Part shown: positions 11,916 to 21,164 of the stretch, in pieces
Position numbering within the stretch: position 1 is the stretch's first letter
How the letters are laid out: each line of letters starts with the position of its first letter
Assembly: GCA_947396885.1 (NCBI GenBank)
Contig: OX377204.1
Span: 50,083,139-50,147,138, forward strand
DNA: 64,000 nucleotides
Source of the DNA: Heligmosomoides polygyrus polygyrus
Taxonomy: Eukaryota; Nematoda; Chromadorea; Rhabditida; Heligmosomidae
Direction of reading: 5' to 3'
The notes under the pieces: model-generated
Told to the model about the DNA's origin: nothing
Databases searched by the model: none
What the model saw: only the letters and a program-made list of their open reading frames with translations
Program-made: the position numbers and the translations under genes

Positions 11916-12019
11916 CGGCTGAAACAATGCGCAAAAAACTCGTAACGTCGTGTAGACGTCGAAACCTCCCAGATCTCAGATACTCAGCTGAAGTGCGAAA
12001 ACGCCGCGGCGTCCTGGAA

Positions 12020-12085
12020 CCGAACCACCGACATCCCTCGTATGAAGTAAACCCTCTACCTACTGCACCACGACCCACTTGCACA
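12020..12085 (-). repeat. tRNA-like module inside the 638-bp element
   Basis: Read on the minus strand it has a Pol III A-box-like TGGTGCAGTAGGTAGAGG and, about 30 bases later, a B-box-like GGTGGTTCGGTTCC. The same module is at 55,776-55,850 in a second element. It looks like a decayed tRNA-derived part and not a working tRNA. Confidence 0.45.
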
Positions 12086-12960
12086 CGGTGCCATCGCGGG
12101 CGTACAAGACATCGATCGGACGTCGCAGCGTGGCCGCGGACGCGCGATCTCTGAGCTAGGAGGGCGCAGACAGCAAAGTCTCGGCGCGACCCGCACTGCG
12201 GTTACGGTGAGTCGGTCCTGATATCCGCCGTTTATAATTGTCTGTCAAGCACTGCTTGGGTTCTTGTGTCCCTTCTGACCAGGAAGTCCTGTAGGCTTAA
12301 GAAGTAGTGGTAGTCGCATGGAGAGATGTCCAGCGAATACGGTGGGTGAGGCATGTGAACGTAGCCCAGCTGGCCAAGCTTATCCATGGTTACTTGTTCC
12401 CGATGGGATGCGGCGTTGTCGAAGAGGAGAACTTTCTTGAAGCGCTGCGAATGAATAAGAGCGAGTCGCCGGCCCATCTCTTCTATTTCGTTCACTATGG
12501 CCTTGGAGTTCATCGTAGTGCTCTTGGGAAACAGCTTCCTGTAAACCGATCCATGGGCGCAGACCCAAAAGCTCCAAAGGTGCTTTTCGCCGTGAGCATC
12601 TCGCCGAACGAAGGTCGGTAACAGGTCACCAGGCCTCACCCAGACTCGCTGCTTGGCAGGGTTAAGGTAGAAGACGTACTTCTCATCTTGAATATTTTTG
12701 CTCAGATAAAAGCGCTGACCACCATGTGCCAACACGTTAACGCCCTCAATAAAGTTGATGCGAAGCAGCAGCGTCTTGGACTCATGTCGACCTCCAGTTA
12801 CTTGGGATCCGTTTCGAGTGAAGCGAATATCGAGCCGTTTATAGACCTATGGATAGGCAGTGCTGCCTGTACGGTACGTGCGGCACTTCCAGGCTCTACG
12901 CTTCTTATAACCCTGAAGTGTCGTTTTAGCAATCGAAGGAACAGTCGCTGACGTTCGCTT

Positions 12961-14099
12961 GTGCTCTTCTTCCATATTGCCGGAATTGTGCTGCAATGGA
13001 TAAGTGTTTCAATCTCGTTCAGGCAGTGGTTGAGCGTTGTCCCGAGACTGTACTGTTTGTCTGATTTAGCGATGTTAGGTGAAGTTTTGACCTCGCCTTT
13101 CAGGTCAACACAGCCGTGATGTTTCTGAGTATGATCTACGCAAAGCCGCATTTCAAAGTGGACAAATCCTCAGTTCTACGCGCTTTTCGTGGAGTTTTTG
13201 TCAGCAGGGTACGCTTTCTCTTGACGGCTTCTGAAGAGCTTCCGTTTGAAACGTTCTTGGTTTTAGATTTCTGTTAATGTTCATGTATTTTTTGAGTTCA
13301 ACTACCACTTCTTGCCGTCATGTTGGTCTTTCCCACCGTATAGTTAAGCGAGCTAACTAAATGTTGTGGTCGGCAATGTGTCATAGACGTAATGCAACAT
13401 GCGTCCGAAGACGTGATACAGGCGTCGTACAACCTGCGTCCAGATCCAGAAGACGTGCCACAGATCAGACTTGTTGCAGCATACGTTGGATTTTCAGATA
13501 ACCTTTTAAAAGCTTCGTGTTCGAGCGTGCGCGTGTTTGACTCTCTTGAATGACTACTTCAGGAATTGGAGGAGTATCACTGCCTTCGGACAGTAAACAG
13601 TAGCGATATGTCGACCAATATGCTTGTTCATGTCTTTATTTCTTCACTTCCGATAGATTCCTCAGGAGCAGCAGGCACCCAGACTATTAAAAGATTCTTA
13701 ATGATCTCAATTTCTTCATATTTCACTAAGTAGCTTGTTTTTGAAAAGAGGTTCGGTTGTGCAAAATGTTATGGGTGAAATGCTCTTTATTTCCGATCTT
13801 ACTCGTTTTTGTGGAAAGATCCAACAAAAAGCGTCATCTAGATGATCTTTATGAATAGACTTTAAAACCTTATTAAATCTTATCGAAGCTTCACAGTTTT
13901 CTGAAGAACAAGAATAGATTTTTGGTGGAATGGTAGTCAGAATTGAATGCGTTATAAAAGTCTAAATGAATTCAAATCTTGTATCTGGCAATCCTTACCT
14001 TTCTCTTGTAAAAGGAAATTGCGAATGGCACCGCTTTAATTTTTTTTTAACCTGCGCGAATTTTCAAGCATTGGTTTGTTGCACGAGATTCCACTTTAG
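12961..14099. other. No gene seen; minisatellite-like stretch at 13,365-13,540
   Basis: AT-rich intronic DNA. At 13,365-13,540 there are loose repeats of a unit like GACGTG-ATACAGGCGTCGT-ACA-CCTGCGTCC. They resemble the 42-bp minisatellite at 51.2-51.8 kb. Otherwise I see no coding frame. Confidence 0.4.
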
Positions 14100-14553
14100 T
14101 ACGCCGTCACACCAACTGTCAATTTCCTGTCTATCATTTGCCGCCAGACCGGTGAGGAACGAGCAACTGCCTACGGCCTCTTAGCGGATTTGGTGACCAA
14201 GTACGTCGATTTTTCTCATTTCGACATTCGTTGAAATATCGCAAATTTCAAGGTTCCCTTCAGCGTTTGATGTCTTGAAGCCGCTTGCAATTGCCAAAGA
14301 CGATGATTCCTTTGAACTGCTCAGAGATAAGCTTACACTGGTGGCCGCGCTTTGTGTCTCAACGTAAGCCGTTTAACCCGAACTGTTATACAATTATGAG
14401 CTTAGCTGATGCAGCTTCTTAGCGAATGGTCGTCGGTGACCGTTTAGGGATCGAGCAGACGAACTGCTTCCGTCACTTTCCGGACTTCTGAAGAAAGATG
14501 CGGCAGTAGTGAGCGCAGCCGTAGCAGTCGTTCAGATTCTTTGTAAGGAGGAG
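14100..14553 (+). CDS. Host gene exons, cluster B (14100-14200, 14264-14363, 14448-14553)
   Basis: Three short exons. The first reads FLSIICRQTGEERATAYGLL. The second and third join in phase (…ALCVS-T-DRADELLPSL…) across an 84-bp intron and end in ILCKEE at the donor GTGCGT, phase 0, matching the phase of the exon that begins at 28,959. The chain of short helices resembles the FANCI segment just before its ubiquitination domain. The junction between the first and second exon does not keep phase with the donor I can see, so that boundary is unsure or damaged. Confidence 0.5.
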
Positions 14554-14601
14554 GTGCGTTTGTTCCGTACGTTGCTTTTATTGAAGATTTAGTTTTGGTC
14601 T

Positions 14602-14870
14602 GACAAGGAGAGCCTCCAAAGTTGCGGTGAGCTTTTGCACTGCAATTCTTACAGGATGTAGGCTCCCGTGTGGGGAGTCCAAAACCATAGTCAGTTTTTT
14701 TCGGAATGTTCTTCTGTGGTCAAAAAAGGCGTGTGTAGACGTGAGCGCAAAGTTCATCATGCCCTGCGGCCCTCCGCCGGATGTGGTCAGTTGGCGCAGT
14801 GGGTAGTGTTGTCATTTCACTGGAACGGGTCGTGGGTTCGATTCACTCATATACTGGTGTTTTTGCGTTT
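14602..14870 (+). repeat. Repeat family B copy with tRNA-like module
   Basis: It begins ACAAGGAGAGCCTCCA and runs through a conserved ~180-bp body (GTGAGCTTTTGC, GTGTGGGGAGTCCAAAACCA, TTCTGTGGTCAAAAAA). Near 14,785-14,852 is a tRNA-like part with A box TTGGCGCAGTGGGTAG and B box GGGTTCGATTC. Other copies are at 17,640-17,905 (minus), 21,165-21,575 (plus) and 22,150-22,575 (minus). This copy and the 17.6-kb copy face each other and may be the two ends of one larger element. Confidence 0.65.
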
Positions 14871-14899
14871 TGCGATTTATTGTCGCCGAAACCCTTTAT

Positions 14900-15322
14900 C
14901 ACAATTTCCAGCACTTTTTGATGAAAAACCTGTATTGACAGATCATCGAGTTGCTCGAGCGGGTGCAAGCAGCGTCTCCATTCGTCCCTATTGCGTGCCA
15001 GAGTGCTCCGATGGATCCTCCTTGTTCGAGGCACACGAAGAGCGTCATATAGGTCACTCAGGGCTTTAACGAAGAAGTCCGACCAACGCTTTGGTGGGCG
15101 TCCTGGTGTTCTCTTGATCTGAGGAAGGCGGTTGGTAACGGCTGTCGTCCAGCGGGTGTCTGCGAAGAGCATTACGTGACCGGCCCATCTAGTTTTCGAC
15201 AACTTGGCCCATGCGGCAGCGTCTCTGATTTTTGAACAAAAACATGGCAGCAAATGTCGTCTGCGTTCATCGAGTTCGTTCAAAGTGGAAAGGTGAGAAT
15301 TTTTAATTTCCAGGTCAAGCAA
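14900..15322 (-). pseudogene. RTE reverse transcriptase C-terminal fragment
   Basis: On the minus strand the frame carries [34 protein letters not shown] and [10 protein letters not shown], the conserved C-terminal end of RTE-type reverse transcriptases. The fragment lacks the catalytic core. A related but shorter piece (LSTFKELDE) is at 17,190-17,310 in the opposite orientation. Confidence 0.7.
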
Positions 15323-15829
15323 GTCAAAATCTGATGCCAGATTCGTGATCAGCTCCCCAAATAACCCCCATGCACAAAGGTTGGGCGAAGCGGCATGCTT
15401 CTGACCTCGCCACCCTCACTTGCACCTACTCTAACCTGTCATAAGAAAACGGGAAATCCAGAAACCGATGTCAGATTCATGATCAGCACTCCAAGTAACA
15501 CCCGTAAGCGAAGTATGAATAACTATTTTTTCGATCTCGCTAGTACAGTGCATGGGCCCCTTTTGATTATCGTACAGTCAAGCTGTTTCAAGAAGAGAAG
15601 TTGTTGTAGACAACAAATTCTATCAGATTCCTTACATGAATGGAGTCAAAAACGTACAAACCTACTGGTAAGAATTGCTAATGATGTATCAATCTTGTTC
15701 AACAATGATGGAAGATTGCAGCAAAAAAAGCATGTAAGCGAAGTACGCTGCTCCCAACTGAACATCTAAGCTTCTCTCTACCACTCGTTCAAAACAGGAC
15801 GTATTAGCGTCGATATTTTACTCTCTCAA
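15323..15829. other. Intronic DNA, no gene
   Basis: Two copies of a short motif (GATGYCAGATTC-TGATCAGC-CTCC-AA-TAACACCC) occur at about 15,337 and 15,470. The same motif appears in the centre of the foldback element near 16,705. Nothing coding is recognised. Confidence 0.4.
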
Positions 15830-16127
15830 GGGCGCGTGTAGCGCAGTCGGAGGAGGCGCGACTGTCGCGTGCACCCGATACCAGGTTCCTGGTTCGGATT
15901 TCCCGCCCAGGTCTACCAAGCCTTCCATCCCTCCGGGGTAGGTGAGTTGGTACCAGACTTGTCTAGGAAGGATAGAGCCCTGACTTGTTCATCGGTTGGC
16001 CACCGCAAGTCATTATATGGCCAAATACGCATTCATGTCGCCTCTACGACATCCCGTAGAAGTGAAATGCGCTGGCGGATCCCAGAAGAGATTGAGTAAC
16101 GCCGTCCTTTATCCTTATCCTTTATTT
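15830..16127 (+). repeat. SINE family A, copy 1
   Basis: About 300 bp. The 5' part carries the Pol III A box TAGCGCAGTCGG and a B box in GGTTCCTGGTTCGG, so it is tRNA-derived. The body holds CCAAGCCTTCCATCCCTCCGG and GGCCACCGCAAGTCATT. It ends in TCCTTTATCCTTATCCTTTA, a simple-repeat tail. Three more copies are at 26,788, 37,632 (minus) and 43,783 (minus). No coding capacity; it would depend on a LINE for movement. Confidence 0.75.
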
Positions 16128-16316
16128 TACTCTGTGTATCCCTCCACCGCCTAACGTATTCAATTGTTTCCACCTTGAATGGTCTCGCACTTCAATAGCC
16201 GCCCTTGTTTGACAACGATGACCGAGATGCAAAGCCCGCTCTAGGCCAAGGCTCGAGTGAGGTTGGTGAGGCCAGATGCACGCCCAAATCTTATGCGTGA
16301 GGTTATTTGAGATTTA

Positions 16317-17187
16317 CCAGGATACTATATCAACGGTAGGTCGGAACGGCCCAAATGTAGTATATGGGCAGAACCGCCTCTCCCTGGGAAGTAACAAACT
16401 GCAGGTATCTCGACCCCAATACAACTCTGCGCAGAGTTAGGGGCCATGGAAGTCGCGTGTTGGCGCCCTGTCGATTCACGTGCTCCACAGCTGACAGGCG
16501 CGCGCGGGATGAAGGCTCGTATCGCGGCTCAACGCAGTGCATAGGTGGCGTAGTAGGGAAGCGCTCGGGCTCATGAGGAAGGGGTGAGGAGTTTGGATCC
16601 CGTAGTCTGCGTTTGTTTTGTACTTTTGGAAAATCCATGTTTATCATATAGGTAATCCACCCAGGCAGGGTCACCGATTTCGCTGAAACTTCGTCTATGG
16701 GGTTATTCGTTATCAGCACCCCAAATACCCCCCCCCCCTAGACGAAGTTTCAGCGAAATCGGTGACCCTGCCTGGACCACCCTTGTTAACGGTATGGGTG
16801 GTATGTTATATGTAAACATGCTCTATAACACACTATAATACCCCTAGGTGGATTACCTATATGATAAACATGGACTTTGCAAAAGTGCAAAACAGACGTA
16901 GTCTGCGGGATCGAGACCTCCGACCCCCGCTCTCGAGCCCGAGCGCTTCCCTACTACGCCACCTGCGCACTGCGCTGAGACGCGATAGGGCCCTCATCCC
17001 GCGAGCCTGTCGGCTGTGGAGCACGTGAACCAACAGGGCGCCAACACGCGACTTCCGTCGCCGCTAACTCTGCGCAGAGTTGTATTGGCGTCGAGATACC
17101 TGCAGCTTCTTACTTCCCAGGGAGAGGCGGTTCTGCCCATATACAACATTTGGGCTGTTCCGACCTACCGTTGAGATAGTATCCTGG
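16317..17187. mobile_element. 871-bp foldback (MITE-like) element with TTA duplication
   Basis: Two arms of about 340 bp are inverted copies of each other. They begin CCAGGATACTATATCAACGG at 16,317 and end in the complement at 17,187. Both sides are flanked by TTA (16314-16316, 17188-17190), the 3-bp duplication typical of PIF/Harbinger elements. The centre holds a second perfect inverted repeat of 37 bp (16661-16697 and 16739-16775), so the element is a palindrome within a palindrome. There is no transposase. Open frames in the arms are mirror artefacts. Confidence 0.75.
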
Positions 17188-17189
17188 TT

Positions 17190-17310
17190 AGACTTGCTTA
17201 ACCTGGATGTCAAAAATTCTTACCTTTCCACTTTCAAAGAGCTCGATGAAAGTATACGAGATTTGTTGCCATTTTTGTTGTTCAAAAATATGTTGGAAAT
17301 AAGTTGTTAC
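17190..17310 (+). repeat. LINE fragment related to 15,230-15,330
   Basis: The stretch reads DVKNSYLSTFKELDESIRDL, matching the minus-strand RTE fragment at 15,230-15,330 ([16 protein letters not shown]). It is short and has no catalytic motifs. Confidence 0.5.
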
Positions 17311-17338
17311 AGGATGTTTTGTTACGATAAAAACTCTT

Positions 17339-17408
17339 GCGCCAGGCGGGACTCGAACCCGCATCTTCTGCTTTCCGGGCAGCGATGTTCGCCTTACACC
17401 ACCGGCGC
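17339..17408 (-). tRNA. tRNA-like cloverleaf, probably a pseudogene
   Basis: Seventy bases on the minus strand fold as a tRNA. There is a 7-bp acceptor stem (GCGCCGG with CTGGCGC, one G-U), a 4-bp D stem, an anticodon stem CTGC/GCAG and a perfect T arm GCGGG-TTCGAGT-CCCGC. The anticodon would be GGA (Ser), but position 33 is C instead of U, and the short variable loop does not fit a Ser tRNA. The body resembles tRNA-Gly. A T5 run follows within 15 bases. It is most likely a tRNA-derived repeat or a decayed tRNA. Confidence 0.5.
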
Positions 17409-17639
17409 TGTTTGACCGCACGTAACATCCGCGATATCCTCGAGGTCCGTCAGCACCCACCCGTGGTACGGGGTTGGGCCGGCCGCTGATATCAGCATGG
17501 AACCGGTTAAGCTGAGGACCTTACTAGTAACAATGCTTGAACACATTAGTTTAAGCCAGGAGCGGCTGATATAGAGGCTATAAGTTGTTACAGGATGTTG
17601 GAAATAAAAAGGGTTTCATTGACGATAAATCGCAAAATG

Positions 17640-17905
17640 CAAAAACACCGGCATGTGGGAGAATCGAACCCACGACTGCGTTTCTGTGAGGCGACAACAC
17701 TATCCACTACGCCAACGGACCACATCCAGCGGGGGCCGCCTGACGTGATGTTGTCGCGCTCACGTCTTCACACGCCTTTTTTCAGCCACAGAGGAGTATT
17801 CCGAAAAGACTAGCCATGGTTTGGACTCCCCGCACGGGACCATACATCCTATAAAAATTGCATTGCAAAAGCTCATCGACACTTTGTAGGCTCTCCTTAT
17901 GAGAG
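17640..17905 (-). repeat. Repeat family B copy, minus orientation
   Basis: The tRNA-like module (17,646-17,716 on the minus strand: A box TTGGCGTAGTGGATAG, B box GGGTTCGATTC) is followed by the same ~180-bp body as at 14,602. It ends in AGGCTCTCCTTATGAG. It sits next to the tRNA-like sequence at 17,339-17,408. Confidence 0.65.
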
Positions 17906-18332
17906 GCAGTACATCACCTGAGGATTGTTTAGTGTACTCCACCTAGGCAACCGAGGCTTCAAGACGCCATAGAAGTGCCTGTCTGTCCGCTGCATTTATG
18001 GACTTCTATTAGGAAAGTCCAGAAAGTGGGAGGGGGACGTTCGTATCGGCTGGTTGTAGGCGCCGCGGCCGCGCGCCCAGGTGGCCATGCCTGCTGCGTT
18101 ATTCCCCTGCTCGCCATCTCCGCTCACGCTGTGACACCCGTCGCGCGCGCGGCGGACAACGGCCCGACGGAGGCCCTCGTCGGCGGCCCCACGACGGCGA
18201 CCCGACGGACGAGCGGAACACGCTGGTCGACCAGATTTGCTGGGACTGCAATCAATAGGATGTTCAGAGGATTTACAAAACCAGTGTAAAGATACATGTT
18301 GGTGTGAAATAAACATAGCTCCGCATCAGAAT
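17906..18332. other. GC-rich stretch, no gene recognised
   Basis: Bases 18,050-18,240 are much richer in G+C than their surroundings. The open frames on both strands there are Ala- and Arg-rich with no motif. I leave them uncalled. Confidence 0.4.
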
Positions 18333-20110
18333 TTCGAGCTATTTCTAGTGAGCCCTACCTCAAGCTTATAAAAACTACCGTTGATGAGATATTCTTCAAT
18401 TTTATAACTGAAAAATTATTCTTCGCAAATCTGCGACGAAGTTGTGAAGGGTATATTTCCAGGCAAAAATTTCACACAGAATTCAACTACGTCGTCTAAA
18501 TACCTTCTATAGGAGCTCTTTTTTGAAGAAAAAATTGTGTGTATCAGACCGTTGGGGACATGTCCCTAAGCCAACATTCTACGCAGAATTCAATTACGAA
18601 TTCTATGTTCGCAAATACAGTGTGTCTCAAAAATGTATACACTGTTTGAAAGGTGACAACTTTGCTCAGAGTAAAGGTACTGAAGAACTTGATGGCTCGT
18701 GTGAAAGCTTAAGAAAGTAGAAATTTTCTGACAAATAGGCGGTATGGATTGCGCTATGCACTCGTCTGAAAAGTTGCATTTAATACTCGATTGATTGTTT
18801 TCGCTTGAATGCTTGTTATAATTTCTCCACAAAGCGGCAGTTCCGATTGATGTGGGCTTCTTTAAAGGTTCGAAGGTTAAAAACACACTGCGGCTGGCGA
18901 AGAATGCAGGGTATCCTAAAAAATGCATGTACTATTGGAGTGGTTCTAACATTGGTACTAGTGAAGCTTGTGAAGATGTTTGGCACCCACATGAAAGCAC
19001 AGGGTATCGAAATTTCTGTGGCGTGCAAGTAGTCAAGATTGCGCCATGCTCCCACCTGGAACATTGCATTTCAGACTCGATTGATTTTGCGTGGGCTGAC
19101 TGCTTGTTAAAATCCTGCTACTACTTGGCCATACTAACCTGTGCTGTAACTCTTTTAACGTTTAGAAATTGACAACTACGTGAAAGAGACGTGACATGTG
19201 AATTCATTGACTGCACAATTTATCGCTTTCGCTATCGCTCTAATAACCCTGTCTACATATCTACGCCCATAACAAAAGTCAGGCGCGGCTCTAGGCTATT
19301 CTTCGAAGAAAGGAGTTTATCCTGGAGTCCCACTGGAAGTTCGAAAACAAGTGAAAGGCGATTCAGCTACTTCACTATATAGTTCATTCACAGAAGTAAT
19401 GAACGGCGCTAAGCAAGATTGATTAATAGACATGTCCTACCCCCTGGAGGCACTGCTTCCAGGTTTGGTAGCAGCGAGCAAAGAGCAATTAATGATCATG
19501 ACCTCAACCCCTGGATGTACTGCCTCAGGGCTCACTAGCAGCAAGCAAGGACCGATTAATAGTTGACCTCGACCCCCTGGTCGCACTTCCTCTCGGAGGT
19601 CGAGGTCTTATGGGAAGACAATGAAAGACTATGTGTTCAGAGACCTCGATTACCCCCAGCGCTGAAGTTTCGCGAATGACATCCACAAAAAATCGATAAT
19701 TTGATAAATATCGATTGATGGCGATCGAATACATCAAAAGCGAACTTCAGATTCGTGTTCAGCGGTCTCGATTACCACCACGCCTAAAGTATTAGGCCGC
19801 TTGAATGACATACACAAAAAAACACAACTCTTTTGTATGTAATAGGATAGGATATCAACTTCGTGATTGAATTCTGCGTAGAATGTTGGCTTGGAGACAT
19901 TCCCCCAACGGTGTGATACACACATTTTTTTCTTGAAAAACGAGCTCCTCTAGAAGGTATTTAGACGACGTAGCTGAATTCTGTGTGAAATTTTACCCTA
20001 AAGATATACCTTTCACAGCTTCGTCGCAGATTTGCGAAGAGTTTCAAATTTGAAGAAAATCTCGTCAACGGTAGTATTTATAAGCTTGAGGTAGAGCTCA
20101 TTAGATAGAG
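18333..20110. mobile_element. Element with ~250-bp terminal inverted repeats
   Basis: Bases 18,342-18,603 (CCCTACCTCAAGCTTATAAA … CTACGCAGAATTCAAT) recur inverted at 19,859-20,103. The pair bounds about 1.77 kb. The interior holds a repeat-C copy (18,612-19,225) and direct repeats built on GACCTCGATTACC-CC (19,640-19,830) that also occur at 36,890-37,340. No transposase is recognised. Exact ends and duplication could not be set by eye. Confidence 0.55.
18612..19225. repeat. Repeat family C copy
   Basis: Contains GTGTCTCAAAAATG…GCACTGTTTGAAAGGT-like text, GTACTGAAGAA, and ends near GTTTAGAAATTGACAACTACG. A shorter relative lies at 39,360-39,600. Function unknown. Confidence 0.5.
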
Positions 20111-20770
20111 CAGTTGGGTAGGGAAGACCTCGGTAGTGACAGTCGTGATATCAGGCAGCAGCTCGAAATGGTAGACCCCATAAACTCTCAACCAGACGCT
20201 TAGCATGACTTTCCTCGCATGGATTTCACCTTTTACGAAAAATACGGTATTTCATCGCGTTGGCACCACACACGTTTACGAGCGCCGTTGACGCAGAGGA
20301 CCTATTTTTCATCTCCTGTGACGATGGTGTCCAGCCAGTTGAAGGTGCGACTTTGGGAGGGCAGCAGAGTGCATATGTCCAGACGTCTTCGCCGGCTGTC
20401 GTCGGTCAGTTCGTGTGGGATCCACTGACCGAGCTTTTTAACCATTCCAAGAGATCGCAGTCCATTGTCCACGGTGGATCGGGAACGGCCAAGAGCTGCA
20501 GCAAAATAACGCACACCTTCATACGATGCTGCTCCATCAGTTTCCTCAGTTCATCCAAAGATATCCTTGTCGGTCGACCAGAGCGACGCTCACCTTCTAG
20601 ACTCCTATTCCCGCTTCTGAAGCGTTCGAACCAGCTATACACAGACTGTACAGGAGCTTCAGAGCCGAATACACGACACGAGTTTCGATAGGCTTCTGCA
20701 GCGGAGTGCCCAGATTCAAACTCGTAAAGGAGTACGTGTCTAATGTGGATAGACAGTTCGGCCATCGTAC
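20110..20770 (-). pseudogene. Mariner transposase, N-terminal half, degraded
   Basis: The minus-strand frame at 20,406-20,765 starts MAELSIHIRHVLLYEFESGH and continues with the paired helix-turn-helix DNA-binding domain of mariner transposases (SVYSWFERFRSGNRSLE, RSGRPTR). After a frameshift the frame at 20,302-20,514 carries WIPHELTDDSRRRRL and TGDEK, the region of the first catalytic Asp. The next codon is TAG where the family has Trp. Weak similarity continues (NGARKRVW, KVMLSVWLRVYGV) to about 20,110. The second and third catalytic Asp residues are absent. Confidence 0.75.
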
Positions 20771-21164
20771 AGTGAAATAGACAGGGAAGACGGAGCTGGA
20801 TACGTTATGCAGATACAGCAGGATAGTGTCTTTGTATAGCACTTATGTTGAAATCTTGAGAGCTTTCTAGAAAAGATCTGGAGCTTTGCGAAGTTTTCTG
20901 CAGATACTTTCTGGACACCCCAATAGGTGGGGTGAACCCCAAAAAAAGCGAGTTGATAAAGGGGAACGAATGGACACATCTCACCCTCTGCGCAAGTGCG
21001 TTGTGTGCCACCTCTGAAGATGGTCCCGTTTGGAGTCTGCTGTTGTAGTCGGGATTATATGTACACATAGACCATCCGAGGCGTGGGCATGGGCGAGATC
21101 GCAATGTTACTTCTGGCGTAGCAAGCGCTGAGGCATACGCATACATATCTCCAACGTGAGGAAG

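Larger units (their letters stand above)
11605..12242. mobile_element. Non-autonomous TIR element with 10-bp TSD
   Basis: The element is flanked by TGTCAAGCAC at 11595-11604 and 12243-12252, a 10-bp direct repeat. Removing the element and one repeat restores the mariner reading frame, so both boundaries are well set. Terminal inverted repeats share ATTATAAACGGCGGATATCA and continue to about 36 bases with one mismatch. Inside are about two copies of a ~115-bp tandem unit (11,690-11,915) and a tRNA-like stretch in minus orientation (12,020-12,085). It has no transposase. A 9-10-bp duplication suggests mobilisation by a Mutator-like or similar enzyme. Confidence 0.8.
11396..12960 (-). mobile_element. 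Mariner-like element, interrupted by a 638-bp insertion
   Basis: Minus-strand transposase pieces lie on both sides of the insertion at 11,605-12,242. The right-hand piece (12,253-12,735) holds QDEKYVFYLNP with the first catalytic Asp, LLFDNAASH with the second, and LDISPCDYHYF with the third. The last two are separated by 34 residues, the mariner D34D signature. The left piece (11,480-11,594) supplies the C-terminus (PKQFWKDGIRKLAERW). Upstream of about 12,800 the N-terminal DNA-binding part is badly degraded. The left end is probably at the G-run near 11,400; the right end is not clear. Confidence 0.7.

Noticed and set aside
14785..14852. Functional tRNA gene
   Set aside because: Only promoter boxes match; no cloverleaf, and the flanks are repeat family B.
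16330..16719. 129-residue minus-strand frame
   Set aside because: It lies within one arm of the foldback element and is mirrored in the other arm; no protein family.
17975..18316. Overlapping ~105-residue frames on both strands
   Set aside because: GC-rich DNA has few stops; no family resemblance or splice context.
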